Shown: piece after piece, positions 25,182 through 34,697 of the stretch
Layout: each line of letters starts with the position of its first letter
Numbering within the stretch: position 1 is the first letter of the stretch
Assembly (NCBI GenBank): GCA_017621155.1
Contig: JAGATP010000052.1
Coordinates: forward strand, 1 to 64,000
Origin: Clostridia bacterium
GTDB taxonomy: Bacteria > Bacillota > Clostridia > Christensenellales > Borkfalkiaceae
Reading direction: 5' to 3'
DNA length: 64,000 nt
Made by a program: the position numbers and the translations under genes
The notes under the pieces: model-generated
Database searches by the model: none
What the model was told of the DNA's origin: nothing
What the model saw: only the letters and a program-made list of their open reading frames with translations

Positions 25182-27170
25182 ATGATGACAGCGGAAAAAA
25201 AGGAACAATTGATCGGGCGATTGAAGTCGTTTGAGGAAAAATACCTTTGGTGGATTTTGTTGGGAATTCAATTCCTCCTCGTGGCGATCTTCGGACTTTT
25301 TTCCAACGAAAAAGCCCTTGACGAGGACATCGCCAAGCTTTTTTACCATACCGTAAAATTCTGCGAAGAGGGCTTTTTGTTTGGGGATTGGACGTATGTG
25401 ACCACCTTCGAGATGGATACCTCCGCCCTGTTCGCCATTCCCTTTTACCTTCTTTTCCGCAACATCTACTTCGCGTTTGACCTTGCAAACATCCTCTGGA
25501 TGGGCATTTACATCGCCATCGTCTACGATATCGGAAGAAGGCTTTCTCTCCCCGTCAAAGTGCGGTGCATGACTGCCCTTCTTTTCCTCATTCCCTACAG
25601 CGTGGGCATGCTCGACTATTTTAACATGCTCTTTTACAACGGCGGGCAGTACGTCATCAAGGCGATTTTACCCATTCTCCTTCTCGACTTGCTCCTTCCC
25701 GTGCAAGAGGAAAAGAGACCTCCCCTCGATTGGGTGATCTTCGGCTGCTATGCCTTCCTCCTCTTTTTAACGAGCGCCTGTTCGAGCCTGTACGTCTTTA
25801 TCTGCGGAATCTTCCCCATCGTCGTCATCGAAACCTTCCGCATTCTCATCTTAAAGAAGGGGAAGTTCACTCCCTGGAAGATTGTCGTGCTCTCGACGAG
25901 CGTCGGGGCAGTCCTTTTGGGACTCTTCGTCAACTACCTTCTCCCCGCGGGAGCGAAGGGGAATGACATGCAGCTCGTCTGGGGCAACGGATTTTTTGAA
26001 TACGCGGGGGAGTGCCTCGTCGCGATGTTTACCCTGTTTTCGGGAACGGTCAACGCGAACGTCGCCATTCTCTCCGTGCGGGGCGTGTGCACCCTTGTGA
26101 TGTTCGGCTTTACGGCTTGCCTTCTCTTCCTCACGGTAAGGGAAGTGAAAAACATCAAAAAGACGAAAGTTCCCTACACCGTCTTTGCAATCTTCGGCTG
26201 GAATCTCTTCATTCTGCTCGCAAGCTATACAAAGTACGGCGGAGCGTTTGCCCACCGCTATCACATCATCGGCTTCTTTGCCATTTTTCTCCTTGCGGGA
26301 ATCGTCTATACCTCGGTGGAAGCAATAAAGCTTCCTTCTCTTCGAAGATTTTTCAAGGTTGCAGTTCTTTGTTATCTCGTCCTCGTCATGGGCGTTTCGA
26401 ACTATAACGCCTTCACCGAGATCAGAACGGACAAGACAAAAAATCTTCGCGTCTTTTGCGAACGGGTCGAGGAGATGGGGGTCAAAGAGGCGTTTATCGT
26501 CGGGAACACGGGCATGACGGAGATCTGCCGTATGCTCGATTACGGCGGGAATACGGAGTTTTTGGATTGCACGGACGCGGGCGTTATCTTCGGCAATTAC
26601 GATTACTATAAGAGCGTGAACGACGCTTCTTACTATTTCGACAAACAGGAACACTACCTCTTCTTCGAGTCTAAACAGGGAATCGAGAAATTTCCCGAAT
26701 ATCTCCAAGAGCTTTATACCTACGTCGGCAATATCGAGGGCTTTCACGCCTATTATGCCGAACAAAACTTAATGGACGGCAGAGCAGGGCTCATCGTCAA
26801 AGACTACGGCTTTGACTATGCGGACTCCGACGGCTACAAAAAGCACGGAACTATGGTTTCGGGCAGGGCGTTGGAGACTTACGGGTACGTATCGGACAGT
26901 ACGGGAAAGGAAGCGCTCGTCCTCCTCTCTCCCAATCTGGATACGAAAAAAAAGATTACGCTCACCGTGCACTACGAGGCGCGTGAAGGGGGAGAAATCG
27001 GGGAGCTGTGCTCCTTTGAAAACGGAGTGCTTTGGAGGGTTCAACCCATCGACGGAAGCAAGACCTCCGTCACGCTGGAGATCGAATCGTCCAAAGAGGA
27101 AATTCAGATCGGCATTCGACTTCACGATGGGAAGTTCATCCGCATCAACCACCTCGAATACCAGGGGTGA
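25182..27170 (+). CDS. Large multipass membrane protein, possibly GT-C-like
   Basis: The 662-residue protein has about ten to eleven hydrophobic segments in residues 20-415 and a soluble C-terminal domain of about 240 residues with beta-rich ends. An acidic motif (ALDEDIAK) lies in the first extracytoplasmic loop, as in GT-C glycosyltransferases, but I cannot assign a family. It starts directly after the aminopeptidase stop codon. Its last residues and TGA stop fall in the left arm of repeat block R3 (CAGGGGTGAGGCACCCC), so the C-terminus is partly repeat-encoded. Confidence 0.7.
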   Translation: MMTAEKKEQLIGRLKSFEEKYLWWILLGIQFLLVAIFGLFSNEKALDEDIAKLFYHTVKFCEEGFLFGDWTYVTTFEMDTSALFAIPFYLLFRNIYFAFDLANILWMGIYIAIVYDIGRRLSLPVKVRCMTALLFLIPYSVGMLDYFNMLFYNGGQYVIKAILPILLLDLLLPVQEEKRPPLDWVIFGCYAFLLFLTSACSSLYVFICGIFPIVVIETFRILILKKGKFTPWKIVVLSTSVGAVLLGLFVNYLLPAGAKGNDMQLVWGNGFFEYAGECLVAMFTLFSGTVNANVAILSVRGVCTLVMFGFTACLLFLTVREVKNIKKTKVPYTVFAIFGWNLFILLASYTKYGGAFAHRYHIIGFFAIFLLAGIVYTSVEAIKLPSLRRFFKVAVLCYLVLVMGVSNYNAFTEIRTDKTKNLRVFCERVEEMGVKEAFIVGNTGMTEICRMLDYGGNTEFLDCTDAGVIFGNYDYYKSVNDASYYFDKQEHYLFFESKQGIEKFPEYLQELYTYVGNIEGFHAYYAEQNLMDGRAGLIVKDYGFDYADSDGYKKHGTMVSGRALETYGYVSDSTGKEALVLLSPNLDTKKKITLTVHYEAREGGEIGELCSFENGVLWRVQPIDGSKTSVTLEIESSKEEIQIGIRLHDGKFIRINHLEYQG

Positions 27171-27400
27171 GGCACCCCGTTCCAGTAGTACGGACAGGCT
27201 CACTGTAAAGGTGTGGGATATAGATCCCGCACCTTTATAAAACATGACTGTCCGACATGCAATATAGAATAAGGAAGTCTTTCAGCGAGGCTTTCATCTG
27301 CTTGCCGAACGGTTTCCTAATTATAAAAACGCAGGGATGCCCCCCTTGCGTTTTTACCGAAAGCTTGTCCGTAATACCGGAAAGGGGCACCCTGCCCCCG
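27165..27400. repeat. Composite palindromic repeat block R3
   Basis: The arm GTAGTACGGACAGGCTCACTG leads into an AAAGGTG...CACCTTT hairpin (about 27209-27238). A tgtccgacatgc spacer follows, then a second hairpin built on AAAAACGCAGG/CTTGCGTTTTT (about 27322-27356), the arm GAAAGCTTGTCCGTAATACC and GGGGCACCCTGCCCC. No gene is present. The remainder to 27491 holds the ABC transporter promoter, with TACAAT at 27451-27456. Confidence 0.75.
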
Positions 27401-27491
27401 ATTTCATGAGAATTTCACGCCGCTATGACCGAAAGAATAGAATGAAAGGATACAATGGCGGTGAAACAGAAAAAAAAGAAAAGGTGAAACT

Positions 27492-28193
27492 ATGAGTTAT
27501 TTGACTTTGACTGACGTGAGCAAGAGTTATCAAACGGGTGATGTGAAGGTGGACGCCTTGAAGCATGTTTCCTTCGAGCTCGAAGACGGGGAGTTTGTCG
27601 TCATCTTGGGAAGCTCGGGAGCGGGAAAGACGACTCTTCTCAATCTTTTGGGGGGCATGGATAGCGCGACGGGCGGGAAAATCGTGCTCGGCGGAAAGGA
27701 GATCACGAGTTTAAATAAGCGCGGGTTGACCGAGTATCGCCGCAATGACGTGGGCTTCATCTTCCAATTTTACAATCTGATGCCCAATCTGACGGCGCTT
27801 GAAAACGTGGAAATCGCCGTCGAAATCTGCAAAGACCACCTCTCTCCCGAAGAGGTCTTGCGCGAGGTGGGGCTAGGCGAGAGACTCAAAAACTTTCCTT
27901 CCCAACTTTCGGGAGGAGAACAACAGAGGGTTTCTATCGGCAGGGCCATGGCGAAAAATCCGAAGCTTCTTCTTTGTGACGAGCCGACGGGCGCGCTCGA
28001 CTACGCGACGGGCAAGAAAATTTTAAAGCTTTTATATGACGTTTCCAAAAAGCGGAATCGCCTTGTCATCGTCGTCACGCATAACTCCGCCCTCAAGGCG
28101 ATGGCGGATGAGGTCATCACGATTAAGAGCGGGGAGATCGAAAAAATCGAGAAGAACGAGCACCCCGTTCCCATAGAGGAGATTGAGTGGTAA
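27492..28193 (+). CDS. MacB/LolD-type ABC transporter ATPase
   Basis: The 233-residue ATPase has Walker [10 protein letters not shown] (about 36-44), the signature [14 protein letters not shown] and Walker [13 protein letters not shown]. This is the MacB/LolD/FtsE-like class that powers mechanotransmission rather than classical transport. Substrates include peptides and lipoproteins in related systems. AAAAGGTGAAAC precedes the ATG. Its TAA overlaps the ATG of the permease gene (TAATG). Confidence 0.95.
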   Translation: MSYLTLTDVSKSYQTGDVKVDALKHVSFELEDGEFVVILGSSGAGKTTLLNLLGGMDSATGGKIVLGGKEITSLNKRGLTEYRRNDVGFIFQFYNLMPNLTALENVEIAVEICKDHLSPEEVLREVGLGERLKNFPSQLSGGEQQRVSIGRAMAKNPKLLLCDEPTGALDYATGKKILKLLYDVSKKRNRLVIVVTHNSALKAMADEVITIKSGEIEKIEKNEHPVPIEEIEW

Positions 28194-30154
28194 TGAAGAC
28201 GTATCTAAAAACCTTGGCGCGCATGTTCCGAAGACACGTCGCCCGCCTTTTGTCCCTCATCTTCATGGTACTGATCTCCGTCAGCTTTATTTCGGGAATC
28301 GGCATGGCGACGAATAAAATCGAATATTCTTTGACGGATTACTATAAGGCACAATCCGTCTCCGATTTCATTGTTAAAAGTAAATCGGAAGAGGGTTTTT
28401 CCGAGGAAGAGGTCGAAAAGGTCAAAGAACTCTTTCCTTCTGCTCGCGTCGATCTCGGCATGTCTTTCGATATGCGGGTGGGTTCTCCCGAAGAAAAGCG
28501 CTCCGTTCGCTTTTATTTTCTCGATTTTAGCGCATGGACGGTGAATCGTCCCGACCTTGTCGAGGGGAGCTTCCCTTCCGATCGGACGAAAATTTGCGTC
28601 GAAAGAGCCGACAACGTCGTGAAGAGCTATTCCGTCGGTGAAGAGATTACCCTTGACTTTAAGGAAATCATCCTCGCTTTGAGCGAGGGGAACGGCTTTG
28701 AGCTCGACGAGTACTCGAAGAATAAGCTCGACCTCTTAGAGCTCATTCCCGTCACGGTCAGCGGAATCCTTCAAAGCCCGCTTACCTTTGCGCTGGAAGG
28801 CGAGCCGAGCTACAACAACGGCGAGGATATGGTCATTCCGGACGATACCTCAGGCACGAAGGATATGGACGTGCTCGAACAGATTTTCTATCTTTCCAAG
28901 GACGTCATTCCGACCTATAAAGACATCATACCGACTCTTCCCGATCGGCTCAACTCTCCCATCATCAAGTCGGGCGATCTGTATATTGCAATCGAAAACC
29001 GAGAGCTTTTTCATGCTTTTTCTTCGGATTATGAAGAGTATATCGAGGAGAAAAAGGCGGAAATCAAAGCGGCTCTTGAAAATGTCGAAGTGATTACTCT
29101 CTACGAGAATTACAGCTTCAAATCTCTCAAAGCGTATGCCGATAAGGTGGAGGGAATCAGCTATATTTTAATGGTAGCCTTTCTCCTTGTAACGAGCCTC
29201 GTGGTGCAGTCCACCATGACAAGGCTGCTAGACGAAGAGCGCGCGCAGATTGCCTGCCTCAAGACGCTCGGCTATTCCTCTTTCAAAATCGTCTTTAAAT
29301 ATCTTCTGTTCGCCCTCATTTCCACGGGAATCGGTGGCGCGGGCGGATATTTCCTCGGGCTCGGCATCGCGCGGCTTCTTTACACCGTCTTTTCGTACAG
29401 CTTCGATATGCCTCCGATTTCCTCGCACGTCGCAATCGTCTTTTATATCATTACGCTGACGGTCATCATGGTCGGAACGCTCCTCGCGACTTTAATTTCG
29501 GGGCTGAAGCTTACAAACGAAGTGCCCGCAAAGCTGCTCAGACCAAAGCCTCTCCGCGCGGGGAAAAAAGTGATTTTGGAGAAGATACCCTTCCTTTGGA
29601 ACAGACTTTCCTTCCGGTATAAATCCACGCTCCGAAACGTCTTGCGCTACAAGAGCCGATTTATCATGACGGTCGTCTCCGTCGCGCTCTCCACTGCTCT
29701 CGTCTTGGCGGGACTCGGTCTTTTGGACTTGTGCCTTTTCCACGACTTCGGCTCAGCCACGATCATGGGCGTCGCGATCGTCGTCGTGGCGTTTGCGGGA
29801 CTTCTGACGGCGGTCGTCATCTACACGCTCACGAACATCAACATCAGCGAGCGCAATCGGGAGATTGCCACCTTGATGGTACTCGGCTATTACGACGGCG
29901 AGGTGTCCGGCTATATCTATCGGGAAGTGTACATCAATTCTCTTATCGGCATTCTCTTCGGCTATCCTGTCGCCCTCCTTCTGATGCTTTTGGTGTTCGA
30001 CGTCATCGGCGTCGGATCGATCGCGGGGGTAAGCTGGTTTATGTGGCTGATCGCGCCCGTTGTCGTCCTCTTATTTACAGGGCTTGTTACCCTGATCTTA
30101 CGCCGAAAGATCGTCAGGATCGATATGAACGAATCCCTCAAGGCAATTGAATAG
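28193..30154 (+). CDS. MacB/FtsX-type ABC transporter permease
   Basis: The 653-residue permease has an N-terminal membrane segment, a large extracytoplasmic domain (about 45-335) and two FtsX-like blocks of membrane segments (about 340-470 and 505-640). The second block contains NINISERNREIATLMVLGY, typical of the family. The start is ATG at 28193 behind GAGGAG. Its extracytoplasmic domain and second FtsX block are partly duplicated in the pseudogene at 41590-42342. The exported or sensed substrate is unknown. Confidence 0.93.
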   Translation: MKTYLKTLARMFRRHVARLLSLIFMVLISVSFISGIGMATNKIEYSLTDYYKAQSVSDFIVKSKSEEGFSEEEVEKVKELFPSARVDLGMSFDMRVGSPEEKRSVRFYFLDFSAWTVNRPDLVEGSFPSDRTKICVERADNVVKSYSVGEEITLDFKEIILALSEGNGFELDEYSKNKLDLLELIPVTVSGILQSPLTFALEGEPSYNNGEDMVIPDDTSGTKDMDVLEQIFYLSKDVIPTYKDIIPTLPDRLNSPIIKSGDLYIAIENRELFHAFSSDYEEYIEEKKAEIKAALENVEVITLYENYSFKSLKAYADKVEGISYILMVAFLLVTSLVVQSTMTRLLDEERAQIACLKTLGYSSFKIVFKYLLFALISTGIGGAGGYFLGLGIARLLYTVFSYSFDMPPISSHVAIVFYIITLTVIMVGTLLATLISGLKLTNEVPAKLLRPKPLRAGKKVILEKIPFLWNRLSFRYKSTLRNVLRYKSRFIMTVVSVALSTALVLAGLGLLDLCLFHDFGSATIMGVAIVVVAFAGLLTAVVIYTLTNINISERNREIATLMVLGYYDGEVSGYIYREVYINSLIGILFGYPVALLLMLLVFDVIGVGSIAGVSWFMWLIAPVVVLLFTGLVTLILRRKIVRIDMNESLKAIE

Positions 30155-30157
30155 CAC

Positions 30158-30190
30158 AACTGCCCTCGGCATTTTGCCGAGGGCAGTTGA
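30158..30190 (+). terminator. Hairpin terminator after the permease
   Basis: A long perfect stem, CAACTGCCCTCGGC/GCCGAGGGCAGTTG, with a short loop follows the stop codon by 3 nt. The U-tract is weak. The core GCCCTCGGC...GCCGAGGGC is repeated after the permease pseudogene at 42351-42373. Confidence 0.75.
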
Positions 30191-30219
30191 GGAAGTTTAT
30201 TCCTTTTTCTCGCCGAAAC

Positions 30220-30320
30220 GGAACGCTTCTTTCGGGGCGAATCGGATAGCCGATTCGCCCCGACGCATAGCTTGTTGACTAACGGGATGGGGCACCCTGC
30301 CCCTCAAGCGGCACGCTTGT
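30220..30320. repeat. Composite palindromic repeat block R4
   Basis: Core hairpin CGGGGCGAATCGG (30233-30245)/CCGATTCGCCCCG (30250-30262), arm GCATAGCTTGTTGACTAACGG, then GGGGCACCCTGCCCC and CAAGCGGCACGCTTG. The last palindrome encodes the C-terminus of the next gene on the minus strand. Confidence 0.8.
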
Positions 30321-30705
30321 CGAAGAAGTTGAGCACCATTAAGGTGAGATCGATTATGAGGAAGATCGCACCGAATGCAAGGGCAAGTTCCTGATTTCCG
30401 CCGATGAAGTTGACGCCGTTCCACCAATCCGAGAGGGAAGGCAGGGCGACGGACAGGTGAAATCCGAATGCCGCCGTATACAGGAGGGAGGAAGCCCAAA
30501 GGAGCACGTTCTTCCAACCGAAGAAGAAATGCGCAAGCCCCGCTATGCTTCCCACAAGCACGCACGCAAAGCAACCGATCGTAAAGGTCTGGTCTGCACC
30601 GTCCAATACGAGGAAGAGAATATCTGCAATCAGTCCGATAAGGCAGAGCGCATAGGCGATGAAGTGAACGGGAGTCTTGCAAGAGAGTAATTTTTTAAGC
30701 TGCAT
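30304..30705 (-). CDS. Small membrane protein of module B
   Basis: The 133-residue protein has four predicted membrane segments (about 13-35, 42-62, 66-86 and 103-127). I recognise no family. It overlaps the 3' end of the GH3 gene by 11 nt and occupies the same place as the small membrane proteins of modules A and D. Its last residues (DKRAA, then TGA) are encoded by the CAAGCG...CGCTTG palindrome of repeat block R4, so the natural C-terminus may have been replaced. Confidence 0.75.
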   Translation of the reverse strand: MQLKKLLSCKTPVHFIAYALCLIGLIADILFLVLDGADQTFTIGCFACVLVGSIAGLAHFFFGWKNVLLWASSLLYTAAFGFHLSVALPSLSDWWNGVNFIGGNQELALAFGAIFLIIDLTLMVLNFFDKRAA

Positions 30706-33628
30706 GGTCTTCGCCTCCTTGTTCTTTTTTCTCGGTAAAGAGCAGGAAGATCGTACCGCCGATGCTCGCCAAAGTCATCGCGCCGAAGATCACGTCGAGT
30801 GCGATGAGCGCGCTCTTCCACCAAGGCATTCCCTCGGACACCACGGAGGTGCGGGTCAAGCCGTTGATGAGGTTGGACTGAAGGTAAGTGTAGTAGAAGC
30901 GTTTGTTCGTCTCCATCAATGCGTTCAAAAGATATTTATCTCCCGCATTGACTGCTTTTGCGACCTCTTTGTCGATGGCAGAGGTCAGGCAGAACTCGTC
31001 GATACCGCTCACGACGCAGAGTGCAGGGGTATCCGTACAGTCGTTGGCGTCCGTATCGATGAAGCCCTTCCAATCCCACTCGCCGCGAACGACGTTCGTG
31101 AGGAGCGCGCGGTTTCTCGCGACGTTGCACACGCCGAGCGCGTTGAACGCAGCCATCGCCGACATCGCGCCGCCTTTGACCATGCACCCTTCAAAGCCCT
31201 TTAAGGAGCTTTCGCGAAGAGCCTGTTCGGTCATAAATTCGCAGACGCCCTTGCGGTTGGTTTCCTGATCGTTGCCGCAGATGTGCTTGAGCATGGCAAC
31301 CGTGCCTTTCTCCTGCATAGCTTTGCACTGCACCGCGCCCATCACGTAGGAGAACACGCCGTCTTCCGAATAGTATTCGTGGTTTCTTCCCGAGAAGGGG
31401 GAGCGGTGAATGTCAACGCCGGGGCCCATGGTACAGCTCGTGTTGTTGTAGAAAGCGTCCTCTGCGAGGAAGTCACCCCTTCTTTGGAAGAGCTCTTTGT
31501 TCCACGAGCAAGCCATTGTTCCCTGATTGACGTAAGTCGTGTTGTTGCCCTTGTCGCCGTACTTGTACTTCGTCGAACCGCCGTCCGGGCCGTCGCACTG
31601 ATAGTTTTGGGGCTTGGAAATGGTCGTAACGGCTTTCTGTCCCCAAGAGTCGCTCACAATGAGAGCAAGTTCTCCGACGGAGAGCTGGGAGAGAAATTTC
31701 GTCCACTTTTCGTCGTCGTCCCATTCCACGCCGAGCATATCGATGAAGAGAAGTCCCGCGTCCGTCTTTAAGGTGTAATCCTTAGGCGCGTCGAGTTCCT
31801 TCTTTAAATCTTCGTAGAAGTTACCCGAGTGAATCTTGATCATCTCGTCGTTGATTTCGAGATTTTCGTAAGTTTTGGGGAAGGTGTTCCAATCCTTTCT
31901 GGTGAGGTAAGTCACCTTGCCGGGATAGTAGTAGTTGTAGTCGGTCGCGAAAATGCCCTCGTCAAACTGGTTTTCGACGAGCTTTCCCGCCGAAGAGTAC
32001 TGATAGGTCGTGTCGTCGAAGGTCGCCTGTACCTTCGAGATCGCCTTGGATTCGTCGCCTTCGACGGGGTTTCCGTTCTCGTCGATCATTCCGCTCGCGC
32101 CCTTTGCCGCAAGCACGTTATTGAGAGCGTCGTGGGCGTTGTCGCCGATGGAAATGTAGTAGGTGCCGTCGTCGAGGATATAACCGCCCTTTCCGTCATG
32201 CGCCGTGCTGTCCCAGCTCGCAAGGAGATACTTGTCCGCCGTAATCGTGAGCGTTTCGCTCTCGCCGGGGGCAAGGAGCTTGGTCTTTTCGAAGTCCAGA
32301 AGCTGAATGGCGGATTTTTCCACGTTGTTTTGCTTGTCGTGTTCGGTATAAGGGGTCTGCGCGTACACTTCGACGACGCTCTTTCCCGCGACGTCGCCCG
32401 TATTCTTGACGGTCGCCTTGACGGTGATCGTGTTATCGCTGTTCCAAGTCACGGAGTCGAGGGTCTGCTCGAAGGAAGTGTAGGAAAGTCCGTATCCGAA
32501 GGGATAGGTGATCTCCTCCGCATAGTTCCAGCCGTTCGAGGAAGCAAACGTCCCAGCCGAGGAGGAAGCCGCATAGCGGTCTAAGATGAGATCTTCGTAT
32601 CTCGTTTCATAGTATTTGTATCCGACGTAAATGCCTTCCGCATACATGGCATAGGTGCGGAAATTCCCGGAAAATGCGGTATCGCCCATGTTTTGCGTGG
32701 CGGGAGCGGAGAGGGCGTTCGTCGCATAGGTATCGACAAAGTGTCCCGAAGGATTGATCTTTCCCGTCAGAAGATCGGGAATGGCGGAGAATCCGGTGAG
32801 TCCGGGATTTCCGATCCAAAGGCAGGCGTCCACGCCGTAAGCTTCGTCGGAAAGCCAATCGAGCTCCAATGCGTAGGCGGAGTTGAGAAGGACGATCACG
32901 TTCTTGATTTTGCCCTCATCCTTGTAGCTTTTCACCATTTTGAGAAGATCGCTCTCCTGCGGATGAAGGGAAAGCTGGCAAACGCCGTCGGCGTCCTTCT
33001 TGGCGGCGTCGATGCCCTCGCCCGCAAGGCGGGAGAACATCACGATGGCGGCGTCTCCGTATTCGGTGAAGGTGGCTTTTAAGCTGTCCGTGTAGAAGGA
33101 GGCGGGAACCTCGCCGATGGACTGCGTCGAGCCGTTCAAACGCTGGGTGGGGTCTGCCTTGTAGGCGTCGAGCAGGGTCTTGTTGACCGAGAAGCCCGCC
33201 TGTTCGAAGGCGGCAGCGGGGGTAATCACCCGCTTTTCGTCGATGGTCGGGCCTGCCGAAGTGCAGCGATAGACGGGATCGACTGTCGAGCGCCCGAAGA
33301 GCGACACCTTTTTCACATCCGAAGAGAGGGGAAGCGCGCCGTTGTTGTAGACGAGAACGGCGTTCTCGCCCATTGCGGTATCGTTGTAGGCGTCCTCTGC
33401 TTCGATGAGCTTTTTCATGCCCTCGTCGCTGGGTTTGCCGTCTGCCGTGAAATCTGTCTTGTAGAGATACTCTCCCGCTTCGCCGGTCGTCGAGCTTGAG
33501 CCGGACGAGCCGCCCAAGACGGCGTTGATCGAGCCTTCGTATCTCTCACCGACGACGGTAAGGGCGCATGACGAAGCCAAGAGCAACGCGGCAAGGCAGG
33601 AAAAGCCTTTGAATAAATTCTTTTTCAT
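30695..33628 (-). CDS. Membrane-anchored, circularly permuted GH3 glycosidase (module B)
   Basis: The 977-residue protein has the same permuted plan as module A. A signal-anchor (about 5-26) comes first, then the alpha/beta-sandwich (NAVLVYNNGALPL; acidic loop SRLAGEGIDA), a fibronectin-III-like segment (TPYTEHDKQNNVEKSAIQLL) and the barrel. The barrel keeps MLKHICGNDQETNR and the nucleophile in GFIDTDAND (Asp about 860). A C-terminal membrane segment (about 896-921) is followed by EKKEQ. The barrel motifs are more divergent than in A or D (KHIC instead of KHFx; TDA instead of TDY), so specificity probably differs. The gene starts 15 nt after the lipoprotein gene. Confidence 0.9.
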   Translation of the reverse strand: MKKNLFKGFSCLAALLLASSCALTVVGERYEGSINAVLGGSSGSSSTTGEAGEYLYKTDFTADGKPSDEGMKKLIEAEDAYNDTAMGENAVLVYNNGALPLSSDVKKVSLFGRSTVDPVYRCTSAGPTIDEKRVITPAAAFEQAGFSVNKTLLDAYKADPTQRLNGSTQSIGEVPASFYTDSLKATFTEYGDAAIVMFSRLAGEGIDAAKKDADGVCQLSLHPQESDLLKMVKSYKDEGKIKNVIVLLNSAYALELDWLSDEAYGVDACLWIGNPGLTGFSAIPDLLTGKINPSGHFVDTYATNALSAPATQNMGDTAFSGNFRTYAMYAEGIYVGYKYYETRYEDLILDRYAASSSAGTFASSNGWNYAEEITYPFGYGLSYTSFEQTLDSVTWNSDNTITVKATVKNTGDVAGKSVVEVYAQTPYTEHDKQNNVEKSAIQLLDFEKTKLLAPGESETLTITADKYLLASWDSTAHDGKGGYILDDGTYYISIGDNAHDALNNVLAAKGASGMIDENGNPVEGDESKAISKVQATFDDTTYQYSSAGKLVENQFDEGIFATDYNYYYPGKVTYLTRKDWNTFPKTYENLEINDEMIKIHSGNFYEDLKKELDAPKDYTLKTDAGLLFIDMLGVEWDDDEKWTKFLSQLSVGELALIVSDSWGQKAVTTISKPQNYQCDGPDGGSTKYKYGDKGNNTTYVNQGTMACSWNKELFQRRGDFLAEDAFYNNTSCTMGPGVDIHRSPFSGRNHEYYSEDGVFSYVMGAVQCKAMQEKGTVAMLKHICGNDQETNRKGVCEFMTEQALRESSLKGFEGCMVKGGAMSAMAAFNALGVCNVARNRALLTNVVRGEWDWKGFIDTDANDCTDTPALCVVSGIDEFCLTSAIDKEVAKAVNAGDKYLLNALMETNKRFYYTYLQSNLINGLTRTSVVSEGMPWWKSALIALDVIFGAMTLASIGGTIFLLFTEKKEQGGEDHAA

Positions 33629-33643
33629 GGATTACCTCTAAGA

Positions 33644-34291
33644 TCAATAAACCTCAATTCCGAGCAGCGTCTTGAACATGGGGGACTTGTAGTCGAAGAC
33701 CATGCAGCCTGCGTCGAACATGTGAGTCGTGGAATCACCGGTCAGCGTAACCTTTGCACCGACGAGCGCCTGCAAATCAGCCCACTTTCCATACCATTCC
33801 GTCTCGAAGGCAGCCGCTGCGTCCGCGTCGTTGCTGTCGACGAACATGACGGCATTGGTGGGAACAACGGGATAATGTCCGCCGCCCGCATTGGTGGCGA
33901 AGGTGAGACGATCCGCTTCGTTCAGGGTAAGGGAGAACGTGCCGACACTCTCGTCTTTGGAAAGCTCATACGTGCCGAAGCGGGTAAAAGTCGTGACGGC
34001 AAGAGGCTTGATGATGTTGACGTCGCCGTATTCGAAGTTTGCAAGCTTCTGCTGTGCCTCGGTCATGTTGATGGCGCAAACGTACGTGCCGTCCGAATAG
34101 AGCTCGACGGTGTAGGTTTCGCAGATGTAGAAGTCTCTGTCCTCTGCAACGGTGAAGTACTTCAATCTCGTCTGAGACTGGTACACTTCCGTCACTTCGG
34201 CGGTTTGGGTGTTGCAGCCCGTCATCAAGGCGAGGCTTGCGGTAAGCATGGTCGTCGCGGCGAGCGCGGCAATCAATCTTTTCTTGTCCAT
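33644..34291 (-). CDS. Secreted lipoprotein of module B
   Basis: The 215-residue protein has a signal peptide with a lipobox ending LMTGC (Cys about 26). The mature part appears beta-rich, with FGTYELSKDESVGTFSLTL resembling part of the module A lipoprotein, which supports common descent despite low overall similarity. No known family is recognised. It is the first gene of the lipoprotein-GH3-small-membrane operon. TTGGAGGAAAAG precedes the ATG. Confidence 0.75.
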   Translation of the reverse strand: MDKKRLIAALAATTMLTASLALMTGCNTQTAEVTEVYQSQTRLKYFTVAEDRDFYICETYTVELYSDGTYVCAINMTEAQQKLANFEYGDVNIIKPLAVTTFTRFGTYELSKDESVGTFSLTLNEADRLTFATNAGGGHYPVVPTNAVMFVDSNDADAAAAFETEWYGKWADLQALVGAKVTLTGDSTTHMFDAGCMVFDYKSPMFKTLLGIEVY

Positions 34292-34382
34292 TTTTTCTTT
34301 TCCTCCAAGTTTTAATCAAAGCATTTGCGATCCTTGTGGGGGAGAGCTCGGATTTGAAATGCTCCGATTTTAAGATGGCATG

Positions 34383-34444
34383 AGTATACACGAAAAAAGG
34401 AAAATTGTGTTTTTTTTTACTTGTTTGGCGCTTTGTTTTACATG
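34383..34444 (-). promoter_or_regulatory. Promoter and LytTR-type operator of the module B GH3 operon
   Basis: On the minus strand two half-sites, CATGTAAAACA (34444-34434) and CAAGTAAAAAA (34423-34413), repeat with exactly 21-bp period. The -10 TATACT begins 25 bp after the last base of the second half-site (34388). No good -35 hexamer is visible, as expected for an activator-dependent promoter. The spacing is identical to the module C and D sites, but the half-site sequence is different. Confidence 0.7.
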
Positions 34445-34455
34445 AACTGTAAAAA

Positions 34456-34697
34456 AGAGGGCAAGTTGCCCCCAAGCGTGACGCTTGGGGGCGGGGCGCC
34501 CCGTGCCATTGGTACGGAAAAGCTCGCTGTAAAAACGCAGGGGGCGTCCCTGCGTTTTTATAAGAAGAAACTGTTCGACCTGCTATATATAAGAAAAGAC
34601 AAAGTTTGGCGGACAGTCAAGTTTTATAAAGGTGCGGGATATAGATCCCGCACCTTTACGATGAGCTTGTTCGTACTAATGGGAAGGGGCACCCTGC
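34456..34697. repeat. Composite palindromic repeat block R5 (clearest full unit)
   Basis: Order: CCCCAAGCGTGACGCTTGGGG; arm GGTACGGAAAAGCTCGCTG; core AAAAACGCAGGG (34531-34542)/CCCTGCGTTTTT (34548-34559); spacer with CTGTTCGACCTGC; core AAAGGTGCGGGAT (34628-34640)/ATCCCGCACCTTT (34645-34657); arm GATGAGCTTGTTCGTAC; GGGGCACCCTGCCCC. The outer arms are inverted relative to each other, so the whole unit is palindromic in plan. It encodes the last residues and the stop codon of the module B kinase. Confidence 0.85.

Noticed and set aside
27416..27456. LytTR operator before the MacB-type exporter
   Set aside because: A -10 is visible at 27451 but no 21-bp direct repeat precedes it.
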